The notes under the pieces: model-generated
What the model was told of the DNA's origin: nothing
The model's database searches: none
What the model saw: the letters and a program-made list of their open reading frames with translations, nothing else
Shown: positions 1 through 5,040 of the stretch, piece by piece
Position numbering within the stretch: the first letter of the stretch is position 1
Layout: each line of letters opens with the position of its first letter
Position numbers and translations under genes: made by a program
NCBI GenBank assembly: GCA_009177215.1
Contig: WFLY01000085.1
Coordinates: forward strand, 1,987-10,245
DNA length: 8,259 nucleotides
Direction: 5' to 3'
Source of the DNA: Bacillota bacterium
GTDB taxonomy: Bacteria > Bacillota > Clostridia > Lachnospirales > Lachnospiraceae

Positions 1-257
1 ATAGTCATTTTCATGTTGGTTTTCAACCATGACATTCCTTTTGCCATGGCATTCGGTTCCTTTTCCTCACTTTGGTGCTTTAGGAGCAGGGAATGAATCT
101 CGTTGCCAAGCTTTTCGTGATGTTCCCTGCTCTCGGTCAACAGTTGTTTCATAGGGGCGGCTTGAACCTTGTCCAAAACCTCGTCGATAGAAGCTACCGC
201 CATTTTAGTTCCCGAGTCACATTCCTTTAATAAGCATATAGTATCCTTGTTTTCCAT
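1..257 (-). CDS. Small helical, ferritin-like-type protein of unknown function (C-terminus cut off)
   Basis: The first 85 codons are present; the rest lies beyond the left edge. The ATG at 257-255 is preceded by GGAGGT about 11 nt upstream, which fixes the start. The protein is polar, has no signal peptide or membrane segment, and reads as amphipathic helices: a first helix containing KMAVASIDEVLDKV, a second containing REHHEKLGNEIHSLL with paired His and Glu residues, and then a conserved-looking AMAKGMSWLKTNMKM stretch. This pattern resembles, from memory, small four-helix-bundle proteins of Clostridia of roughly 140-150 residues (DUF2383/ferritin-like type), whose function is not established. 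The gene is divergent from tspO and shares its upstream region. I am confident that it is coding and much less sure of the family; metal binding would be speculation. Confidence 0.8.
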   Translation of the reverse strand, partial: MENKDTICLLKECDSGTKMAVASIDEVLDKVQAAPMKQLLTESREHHEKLGNEIHSLLLKHQSEEKEPNAMAKGMSWLKTNMKMT

Positions 258-398
258 ATTTAAAATTACCTCCATTCCGAAACGTCGGCTTATTGCGCCG
301 GTTTTAATTTTATTCTGCCCAAGAAAGAGGGATTTATAATAACAATTTTAAGTAATATGTGTTTTTAGGATGGCATATTTTTTAGTGGAAGCAAAATC
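258..398. other. Divergent intergenic stretch without a recognisable gene
   Basis: This is the left half of the 322-nt gap between the minus-strand gene and tspO. It is A/T-rich and holds the ribosome site of the minus-strand gene (complement of ACCTCC near 268-273). A perfect TATAAT lies at 335-340 on the plus strand, but the region 16-18 nt upstream has no convincing -35 match, so I do not call a promoter. A 4-bp stem (CGGC 286-289 with GCCG 297-300) followed by a T-rich run is too weak to be called a terminator. No coding signal is seen on either strand. Confidence 0.5.
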
Positions 399-430
399 GT
401 TGAATAAATATGCGTATTCAACAATTGATT
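399..430 (+). repeat. Leader repeat, 5' hairpin module, tspO copy
   Basis: GTTGAATA (399-406) and TATTCAAC (415-422) form a perfect 8-bp inverted repeat around an 8-nt loop, followed by CAATTGATT-type sequence. The same 32-nt module occurs upstream of recQ at 5899-5930 with 30 of 32 positions identical; the two differences are in the loop and just 3' of the stem, so both stems are intact. No T-run follows, so it is not a simple terminator. Its role is unknown. Confidence 0.8.
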
Positions 431-543
431 CCCGTGGGCAACGAGCCAAGTAGATGTGCTTGCACATACATTTGGCGACTGCCGCGAGGGTCAACAACCT
501 CACATATTGAAAATGCGTTGCGTTTTGCGGCGGGGTTGCTGAC
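425..543 (+). other. Structured RNA-like block inserted in the tspO leader
   Basis: This stretch can fold into a long extended hairpin: TTGA 425-428 with TCAA 491-494, CCC 431-433 with GGG 488-490, GGCA 437-440 with TGCC 480-483, and a distal arm 445-459 with 462-476 (13 of 15 positions pair, counting one G-T wobble) closed by TT. Between the last two stems, G443-A444 face G477-A478, a tandem G.A arrangement like that in kink-turns. A second stem pairs 490-499 with 534-543 (9 of 10) and uses the same TCAA as the first fold, so the two outer stems are mutually exclusive in part. The block 431-547 is absent from the otherwise similar recQ leader. I do not match it to a known riboswitch class. 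Confidence 0.55.
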
Positions 544-547
544 TTAA

Positions 548-586
548 GAGTGCATCGCAATGCACGGATGGGGGTAAAAATGAATA
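548..586 (+). repeat. Leader repeat, start-site module, tspO copy (hairpin, ribosome site, ATGAATA)
   Basis: GTGCAT (550-555) and ATGCAC (560-565) form a 6-bp stem with loop CGCA. Then come GGATGGGGGT and the start ATG at 580, 14 nt after the stem. The module aligns without gaps to 5932-5970 in front of recQ (31 of 39 identical). Stem differences mostly keep pairing: A554-T561 here is G5938-C5945 there, and T551-A564 here is T5935-G5948 there; the innermost pair T555-A560 is lost there. This favours a structure acting at the RNA level next to the ribosome site. Confidence 0.75.
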
Positions 587-1065
587 CTAAAATGGATGCA
601 AAAAAGTGGGCTTTTGTGAAATGTTTGGCGATTCCCCTGCTTGTGGGAGGAATCGCAGGAATTTTGTCGGGTGGAGGAATGAGGGCGTTTGCGGCTCTGG
701 AAAAACCTCCCCTATCGCCGCCGGGGTGGCTGTTTCCTATTGTCTGGACAATTTTATACATCCTTATGGGAATATCCTCGTATCTAATCTGTATGTCGGA
801 TGCAAGTAAGGAGAGTATTTCAGAGGCATTATCCATATACTTTTATCAGCTGCTTGTCAATTTCCTTTGGTCTATTTTTTTCTTTGACTTTAAGTGGTAT
901 TTGTTTTCCTTTTTCTGGATTTTGCTGCTGGATTTCTTAATTGTGCAAATGATAATGAAATTTTACCCTATTTCAAAGGCGGCTGCATTGTTAAATGTTC
1001 CCTATCTTTTGTGGGTGACATTTGCGGGATATCTGAATCTCGGAATCTGGTGGCTCAACAGATAA
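580..1065 (+). CDS. tspO: TspO/MBR family (tryptophan-rich sensory) membrane protein
   Basis: This is a 161-residue integral membrane protein of the TspO/translocator-protein family, which binds porphyrins and other tetrapyrroles and has been linked to stress and tetrapyrrole handling; the ligand here is not shown by the sequence. Family signatures are PPGWLFPIVWTILYILMG at residues 47-64, an NFLWSIFFF-type segment in the middle, and a C-terminal PYLLWVTFAGYLNLGIWW. About five membrane helices are expected, and the length is normal for the family. The frame is open upstream to a GTG at 550 and another ATG at 568, but the ATG at 580 is preferred because GGGGGT ends 4 nt before it and because the recQ leader repeats the same context up to ATGAATA. 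The 5' leader carries the repeat modules described separately. No clear terminator follows. Confidence 0.93.
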   Translation: MNTKMDAKKWAFVKCLAIPLLVGGIAGILSGGGMRAFAALEKPPLSPPGWLFPIVWTILYILMGISSYLICMSDASKESISEALSIYFYQLLVNFLWSIFFFDFKWYLFSFFWILLLDFLIVQMIMKFYPISKAAALLNVPYLLWVTFAGYLNLGIWWLNR

Positions 1066-1083
1066 GACGCATGTCGTTGCATT

Positions 1084-1111
1084 AAACTGCTCTGAAGCGG
1101 AAGAGTAGTTT
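1084..1111 (+). terminator. Hairpin after tspO, possible weak terminator
   Basis: AAACTGCTCT (1084-1093) pairs with AGAGTAGTTT (1102-1111) over 10 positions with one G-T wobble; the loop is 8 nt. It lies 18 nt after the tspO stop. There is no T-run after the stem, so an intrinsic terminator is doubtful; a 3'-end stabilising hairpin is equally possible. Confidence 0.35.
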
Positions 1112-1139
1112 GAAGTTTGAGAGGTATGGTGTGAAAAGG

Positions 1140-1168
1140 TTGTCAGAATGACTTTTTTAGTGTATCTT
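1140..1168 (+). promoter_or_regulatory. Candidate sigma-70 type promoter for the transporter-ogg unit
   Basis: TTGTCA (1140-1145, five of six consensus positions) is separated by 17 nt from TATCTT (1163-1168, four of six). Transcription would start near 1175, just ahead of a possible leader peptide. The spacing is ideal but the -10 is imperfect. Confidence 0.35.
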
Positions 1169-1191
1169 TATTTTATGTTAGAGGAATACTT

Positions 1192-1233
1192 ATGCCTTAT
1201 CGATGTCAAAGCGATAGGTTGATTAAGGAGTAG
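1192..1233 (+). CDS. Possible 13-residue leader peptide upstream of the transporter
   Basis: ATG at 1192 is preceded by AGAGG at 1180-1184 with a 7-nt gap. The reading frame encodes MPYRCQSDRLIKE and stops at TAG 1231-1233, which lies within the purine-rich ribosome site of the transporter, 12 nt before its ATG. An inverted repeat lies inside it: CTTATCG 1196-1202 pairs with CGATAGG 1212-1218 (7 bp with one wobble, 9-nt loop). The arrangement would allow translational coupling or attenuation, but there is no run of one amino-acid codon, and an ORF this short can arise by chance. Confidence 0.25.
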   Translation: MPYRCQSDRLIKE

Positions 1234-1245
1234 AGGTTACATTAG

Positions 1246-2718
1246 ATGGGTAAAAGAGAAAAATTCGGTTCAAGGCTTGGATTTATATTGGTTTCGGCGG
1301 GCTGTGCGGTAGGGCTTGGGAATGTGTGGAAGTTTCCCTACATGTGCGGGCAGTACGGCGGCGCCGCATTCATTTTGATATACTTAGTGTTTCTGGCAAT
1401 TTTAGGATTCCCCATTATGGTCTGTGAATTTTCGGTGGGCAGAGGAAGCCAGAAGAGCTGCGCCACTTCCTTTCGGGAGCTGGAGCCGGAGGGAACCGGA
1501 TGGCATCACTTTGGATATTTCGGCATGGCTGGTAACTATCTGCTTATGATGTTTTATACTATGGTGGCGGGTTGGATGATGTTTTATTGTTACCGCTGTC
1601 TGTCGGGTGAATTTACCGGTACAATGTTGAAGCCTGATGTTGTAACGGCTAAATTTGATGAAATGACAGGTTCGGCGGGGATAATGACGCTATGGACGGT
1701 GCTCGCTATTGTTTTGGCGTTTGGTATCTGTTCTCTGGGCGTGCAGAAAGGCGTTGAGAAGATTACAAAGGTGATGATGCTGTGCTTGTTGGTGCTGATA
1801 GCGGTTTTGGCGGTGCATTCCCTGATGCTGCCCGGAGCTATGGAGGGCGTGAAATTTTATCTGCTTCCCGATTTTAAGGGTATGGTGAAAAAGGGAATCG
1901 GCAATGTGGTGTTTGGCGCCATGTCGCAGGCATTTTTTACGCTGAGCATCGGCGTAGGTTCCATGGCGATTTTCGGGAGTTATCTGGATAAGAGCCGTTC
2001 CCTCACGGGGGAGACCGTCAGTATTACGCTGTTGGACACCTTTGTGGCTTTGATGTCGGGGTTGATCATTATTCCGGCGTGCTTTTCTTTTGGAATTGAG
2101 CCGGGAGTAGGACCGTCCTTGATTTTTATTACGCTGCCCAATATTTTTAATCAGATGGCAGGCGGACGTGTCTGGGGAACCCTGTTTTTCTTATTTTTGT
2201 CTTTTGCAGCGTTGTCTACGGTAATAGCTGTATTTGAAAATATTATTTCTTTTGCCATTGATTTGTGGGGCTGGAAGCGGAAAAAGGCGGTTGTTGTAAA
2301 TATTGTGGCTGTTATTTTGTTATCCCTGCCGTGTATTTTGGGCTTCAACGCGTTGGCGGGCATTCAGCCTCTGGGACCGGGAAGCGGTATTATGGATTTA
2401 GAGGACTTTCTTGTGTCTAACAATCTTCTGCCCTTGGGGTGTCTGGTTTATCTTACATTCTGTACTACAAAAAACGGTTGGGGCTGGGAGAATTTTATAC
2501 GGGAAGCTAACAGCGGTAAAGGTATGGGCTTCCCTAAAAGGCTAAAGTGGTATATGACCTTTGTTCTGCCGTTTATTGTGGTGGTAATCTATTTGAAGGG
2601 TTATTATGATATGTTTTACAGTAAGGGAATGGTATACTTTATTCCGTGGATGGTTGTGGCGGCTGCATTTTTGGGGTTGATTGGCTGGATGATATTCGGC
2701 AGGAGAAAGAAAAGATAG
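1246..2718 (+). CDS. Neurotransmitter:sodium symporter (NSS/SNF) family Na+-dependent transporter
   Basis: This is a 490-residue polytopic membrane protein of the LeuT/MhsT/TnaT family, which couples uptake of amino acids or related solutes to Na+ entry. The TM1 hallmark GCAVGLGNVWKFPY lies at residues 19-32. By alignment with LeuT, the sodium-site residues Ala22 and Asn27 correspond to A21 and N26, the TM6 FFTLS threonine to T232, and the TM8 hydroxyl pair to S324-T325 (order swapped, Ser-Thr rather than Thr-Ser). LeuT Asn21 is replaced by C20. Hydropathy suggests about 12 helices, the last at about 463-484 before a basic tail GRRKKR. The ATG at 1246 has AGAGG 9 nt upstream. The ogg gene follows 12 nt after the stop, so the two are probably co-transcribed. 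Substrate cannot be read from sequence; aromatic or branched-chain amino acids are typical of bacterial members. Confidence 0.93.
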   Translation: MGKREKFGSRLGFILVSAGCAVGLGNVWKFPYMCGQYGGAAFILIYLVFLAILGFPIMVCEFSVGRGSQKSCATSFRELEPEGTGWHHFGYFGMAGNYLLMMFYTMVAGWMMFYCYRCLSGEFTGTMLKPDVVTAKFDEMTGSAGIMTLWTVLAIVLAFGICSLGVQKGVEKITKVMMLCLLVLIAVLAVHSLMLPGAMEGVKFYLLPDFKGMVKKGIGNVVFGAMSQAFFTLSIGVGSMAIFGSYLDKSRSLTGETVSITLLDTFVALMSGLIIIPACFSFGIEPGVGPSLIFITLPNIFNQMAGGRVWGTLFFLFLSFAALSTVIAVFENIISFAIDLWGWKRKKAVVVNIVAVILLSLPCILGFNALAGIQPLGPGSGIMDLEDFLVSNNLLPLGCLVYLTFCTTKNGWGWENFIREANSGKGMGFPKRLKWYMTFVLPFIVVVIYLKGYYDMFYSKGMVYFIPWMVVAAAFLGLIGWMIFGRRKKR

Positions 2719-2730
2719 GATAATTTCCAT

Positions 2731-3561
2731 ATGATAAGGATGATAAGGCTAAAGGTAGAAAATTTTAATCCGGCACAGATTTGTCAATCGGGGCAGTGCT
2801 TCCGCATGAGTGAAAAGGCGGAAAAGCTTTATAGTGTGATTGCTGGGAACCGTTATTTGGAACTGGAGCAGCAGGAACAGGAATGTATTTTTTATTGCGA
2901 TGAAAGGGAATTCCATGATTTCTGGAAGGGCTATTTTGACTTGGAGGAAGATTACGCCGTATTTATAGGGCGGATTTCCCCGGGGGATATTTATTTGAAA
3001 AAAGCGGCGGAGCTTGGTCGTGGTATCAGGATTCTGAGGCAGGATTTATGGGAAATGATAGTATCCTTTTTGATTTCCCAGCAAAACAATATTACGAGGA
3101 TTCGCAGATGTATCGGGAACATCTGTGAAGGCTACGGTGAAAGGCTGGTCAATGCCCGGGGCGAAGCGTATTATGCCTTTCCTGCTCCGGAGGCGCTGGC
3201 AGATTTGGAGGAGGATGCGCTGATGGAGTGCAATCTCGGCTACCGTAGCAAATATGTGGTGCGTGCCGCCAAAAGCGTAGTGAGCGGAGACTGTGATTTA
3301 GAGGCAATTATCCGGCTTCCTTATAAGAGGGCGAGGGAAGAGCTGTTAAAATTATTTGGAGTGGGTGAGAAGGTGGCAGATTGTATCTGCCTTTTTGCGC
3401 TGCATCATTTGGAGGCGTTTCCGGTGGACACGCATATCAGTCAGGCATTGCAGAAGCATTACAGTCGGGGCTTTCCCATGGGGCGGTACAAGGGATGTCA
3501 GGGCGTGATGCAGCAGTACATATTTTATTATGAATTGCATGGGGAACAGATTAAAAAATAA
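2731..3561 (+). CDS. ogg: OGG-type 8-oxoguanine DNA glycosylase / AP lyase
   Basis: This 276-residue enzyme is predicted to excise 8-oxoguanine from DNA in base-excision repair. The helix-hairpin-helix/GPD region is clear: LFGVGEKVADCICLFAL at about 208-224, with K214 as the Schiff-base lysine (human OGG1 Lys249) and D233 in FPVDTH as the activating aspartate (Asp268). Upstream are FLISQQNNITRI at 113-124 and NLGYRSKYV at 169-177, the damage-recognition loops. A short N-terminal half containing QSGQCFR (19-25) matches the OGG N-domain. The ATG at 2731 is supported by AGGA at 2717-2720, which overlaps the transporter stop; an internal ATG at 2740 has poorer spacing. The stop codon at 3559-3561 lies inside the 5' arm of the terminator. 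R123, Y171 and R172 align with human Arg154, Tyr203 and Arg204; Q118 replaces the usual Asn149. Confidence 0.93.
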   Translation: MIRMIRLKVENFNPAQICQSGQCFRMSEKAEKLYSVIAGNRYLELEQQEQECIFYCDEREFHDFWKGYFDLEEDYAVFIGRISPGDIYLKKAAELGRGIRILRQDLWEMIVSFLISQQNNITRIRRCIGNICEGYGERLVNARGEAYYAFPAPEALADLEEDALMECNLGYRSKYVVRAAKSVVSGDCDLEAIIRLPYKRAREELLKLFGVGEKVADCICLFALHHLEAFPVDTHISQALQKHYSRGFPMGRYKGCQGVMQQYIFYYELHGEQIKK

Positions 3562-3582
3562 GCTATTGAGCTTATTTTTTAA
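3551..3582 (+). terminator. Intrinsic terminator overlapping the ogg stop codon
   Basis: This is a perfect 14-bp inverted repeat, 3551-3564 with 3569-3582, and the loop is ATTG. The core ATAAGCT/AGCTTAT is flanked by A6 on the left and T6 on the right, so it should work for plus-strand transcripts and could also work in reverse. The stop TAA of ogg (3559-3561) is within the 5' arm. Confidence 0.8.
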
Positions 3583-3584
3583 TC

Positions 3585-3615
3585 TCAAATTTGTGACGGA
3601 GCGTCACAAATTTGA
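3585..3615. repeat. Second perfect inverted repeat after the ogg terminator
   Basis: TCAAATTTGTGACG (3585-3598) and CGTCACAAATTTGA (3602-3615) form a perfect 14-bp stem with loop GAG, only 2 nt after the first terminator. It has no T-run outside the stem. It may be a back-up terminator, an mRNA 3'-end stabiliser, or a copy of a small dispersed palindromic repeat; from memory, similar GTGACGGAGCGTCAC palindromes occur between genes in Lachnospiraceae. Only one copy is in this window. Confidence 0.7.
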
Positions 3616-3708
3616 ATCACAGAAATGAAAATAATTATTAAATTTCAAAGAAATAGACGAAATCTCTAAAAATTTCTGATAATTATACGAAATATATTAT
3701 GAGAAGAA

Positions 3709-4005
3709 GTGTATAATGTCAAAATACGCATCCAAGGAGGGATTAACGCAGCAAACGGACTTTCAGGTATTTTCATGGTGACTTCAGTGACGGCAGTTTC
3801 CGATATTTGTAGGACAAGGCGAGAAGAACAGCACGTTCCCGATACTGATTCCAAGAAGAAAAACGGTCAAGGGCTTTTTGCAGGAATTTTGGAAAAAAGC
3901 TTAAAGGAGGTAAGGGAGGATGTTTTGGAGTGCTGTACGACCACCTATGGACGAGACAGTAAGATGCAGACCTTTCTTTATCGAACTCGGGAATATCGTT
4001 ACTGA
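3709..4005 (+). CDS. Short conserved-looking hypothetical protein
   Basis: I do not recognise a named family. The longest frame begins at GTG 3709 and gives 98 residues: an N-terminal NGLSGIFMVTSVTAVSD segment (about 16-32), a charged middle (TRREEQHVPDTDSKKKNGQ), an amphipathic stretch around LEKSLKEVREDVLECC (about 61-76), and a C-terminal TFLYRTREYRY (88-98). There is no signal peptide or clear membrane helix. The start is uncertain. GTG 3709 has no proper ribosome site and overlaps a perfect TATAAT at 3712-3717, whereas ATG 3775 (76 residues) has only CAGG 7 nt upstream. Coding is supported by the terminator placed 8 nt after the stop and by the isolated single-gene arrangement. From memory, similar proteins ending in YRTREYxY occur in Lachnospiraceae. 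Confidence 0.65.
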   Translation: MYNVKIRIQGGINAANGLSGIFMVTSVTAVSDICRTRREEQHVPDTDSKKKNGQGLFAGILEKSLKEVREDVLECCTTTYGRDSKMQTFLYRTREYRY

Positions 4006-4013
4006 ATAATAGG

Positions 4014-4056
4014 GGCTGCCGCACCGGCTAAGGGTTTGGTGCGGCAGCCTTTTGTT
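4014..4056 (+). terminator. Strong intrinsic terminator after the short hypothetical gene
   Basis: GGCTGCCGCACC (4014-4025) pairs perfectly with GGTGCGGCAGCC (4038-4049) over 12 G/C-rich positions around a 12-nt loop, followed at once by TTTTGTT (4050-4056). This is a textbook Rho-independent terminator on the plus strand. Confidence 0.93.
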
Positions 4057-4146
4057 AAGGCAGGAGGAGTAGAATCGGAAATGCGTAGCACAGGTGTGAA
4101 AAGTAATGTAACAATTCGGACATGCCGAAATAAGGATTATGTAAGG

Positions 4147-4175
4147 TTGATTTGTGAGGGAGATTAGGTTATTAT
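4147..4175 (+). promoter_or_regulatory. Candidate sigma-70 type promoter for the repeat-containing membrane protein
   Basis: TTGATT (4147-4152, four of six) and TATTAT (4170-4175, five of six) are exactly 17 nt apart. Transcription would start near 4182, giving a leader of about 55 nt to the ATG at 4237. The upstream terminator at 4014-4056 means this gene needs its own promoter, which supports the call. Confidence 0.45.
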
Positions 4176-4236
4176 GATAAATATGGCGTTTTATGCAATG
4201 AAGAGACTAAAAAAGAGGATGTAAGGGAGGAAGAAA

Positions 4237-4674
4237 ATGAACAATAGCATATCTGATACAAACACCGCCAAGCTTATGAAGGAGCTTAAATTTACCCGGA
4301 TTATCTGTATGATTTCTTCCGTTCTGACCCTGTGCCTGCTGATTGGCGGAGTTTTTTTGTTTGACAGGGTACGGGATTTATCCGAAATGTGTGAGCCTGC
4401 GGTGGAAAAGATATCCGATATAGACATGGAAAGCTTTAACAACACCCTGAATCATGTAAACGCTACTCTGGAAAAGGTGGACTGGGAGCAGGTGGCGGAT
4501 TCTCTTGGGAAGCTTGATGTTGATGCAATCAATTCGGCAATTGAAGGTTTGGACACCGAGGAGTTTAGCGAGGCTTTGAAAAATTTAAATGACGCGGTGG
4601 AAAAGATAAAAGAATTGGGTGAAAGGTTAAGCTCGTTGCCTACTTGGATCAGTGAGAGATTTAATAAAAGCTAA
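4237..4674 (+). CDS. Single-pass membrane-anchored protein with 12-residue helical repeats
   Basis: I do not recognise a named family. This is 145 residues: a short polar N-terminus (1-18), one hydrophobic helix at about 20-42 (IICMISSVLTLCLLIGGVFL), then a long acidic, probably helical tail. Within the tail a 12-residue unit recurs: hydrophobic-Asp-x-acidic or polar-x-hydrophobic-x-x-small-hydrophobic-x-x. Copies are at 62-73 (IDMESFNNTLNH), 81-92 (VDWEQVADSLGK), 93-104 (LDVDAINSAIEG) and 105-116 (LDTEEFSEALKN), followed by a heptad-like NLNDAVEKIKEL. The K/R-rich segment before the helix and acidic residues after it suggest the N-terminus inside and the tail outside, but the anchor could also face the other way. 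The start has GGGAGG 6 nt upstream. The helicase remnant begins 48 nt after the stop without a terminator between. Confidence 0.85.
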   Translation: MNNSISDTNTAKLMKELKFTRIICMISSVLTLCLLIGGVFLFDRVRDLSEMCEPAVEKISDIDMESFNNTLNHVNATLEKVDWEQVADSLGKLDVDAINSAIEGLDTEEFSEALKNLNDAVEKIKELGERLSSLPTWISERFNKS

Positions 4675-4691
4675 AGAGGGAATAGGTTAAA

Positions 4692-4709
4692 TGTCCGCAG
4701 AAGCGGACA
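4692..4709 (+). promoter_or_regulatory. Hairpin directly upstream of the helicase-remnant ribosome site
   Basis: TGTCCGC (4692-4698) pairs perfectly with GCGGACA (4703-4709) around loop AGAA. It is followed by GGTGGGAGCAGAC and ATGAATA, with the ATG at 4723, 13 nt after the stem. The tspO and recQ modules have the same geometry (stem, 4-nt loop, 14 nt, ATGAATA), although this stem has a different sequence. No T-run follows, so it is not a terminator of the preceding gene. Confidence 0.6.
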
Positions 4710-4722
4710 GGTGGGAGCAGAC

Positions 4723-5040
4723 ATGAATAATATATACCACGATATTTTTAGAGCCATGATCACCACATGCATATCCGCTCACAAGCTGGGGGAGCCTGAG
4801 TCTATGTTCGACATGGTGATTATAGACGAGGCAAGCCAGTGTAATACGGTGGTTTCTCTTGTGCCTATTATCCGGGGGGAAAATCTCATGCTTGTAGGCG
4901 ACCCACAGCAGCTGAACCCTGTGATTTTGCTGGACGAGATAGCAAATATTCTATTTATAAGACTTTCCTCGCCTGCGATGCGGTTCTTTTACATAATCAC
5001 TACCGATGTAATCATAAAATCATTCGGTATGCATGTCTGA
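4723..5040 (+). pseudogene. 5' fragment of a degraded superfamily 1 (DNA2/UPF1-like) helicase
   Basis: From ATG 4723 (GGGAG 5 nt upstream) the frame encodes a short N-terminus, MNNIYHDIFRAM, followed at once by helicase core sequence: Walker B VIIDEASQC with D35-E36, and motif III LVGDPQQLNPV at 57-67. The Walker A/GKT region that should come first is absent, so an internal deletion of several hundred residues is inferred just after residue 12. After LLDEIAN the frame runs into non-homologous sequence to a stop at 5038-5040, while the correct helicase sequence continues in another frame from about 4941-4953. That marks a second, frame-breaking deletion. No canonical slippery heptamer is present at the junction, so programmed frameshifting is unlikely. 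Alone this fragment cannot bind or hydrolyse ATP. The N-terminal assignment rests on memory of related large Clostridia helicases. Confidence 0.8.

Noticed and set aside
335..340. Perfect TATAAT in the divergent intergenic region
   Set aside because: No -35 element at 16-18 nt, and such sequence is expected by chance in an A/T-rich gap; the complement is also TATA-like, so direction is undecided.
348..836. Long minus-strand open frame across the tspO leader and 5' half
   Set aside because: It overlaps a clear TspO gene and the structured repeat, has no ribosome site and encodes a low-plausibility protein.
3903..3921. A 19-nt exact match between the short hypothetical gene and recQ (6491-6509)
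   Set aside because: Both copies encode KEVRED in the same frame within unrelated proteins and the flanks do not match; chance similarity of purine-rich codons is the simplest explanation.
4174..4224. 16-codon ORF directly before the repeat-containing membrane protein
   Set aside because: Its ATG overlaps the candidate -10 element at 4170-4175, so a transcript from that promoter would not contain the start.
4941..4961. Programmed -1 frameshift joining the two helicase fragments
   Set aside because: There is no X-XXY-YYZ slippery heptamer in the 5' frame, and core residues expected between the fragments are missing, so a deletion explains the frame change better.
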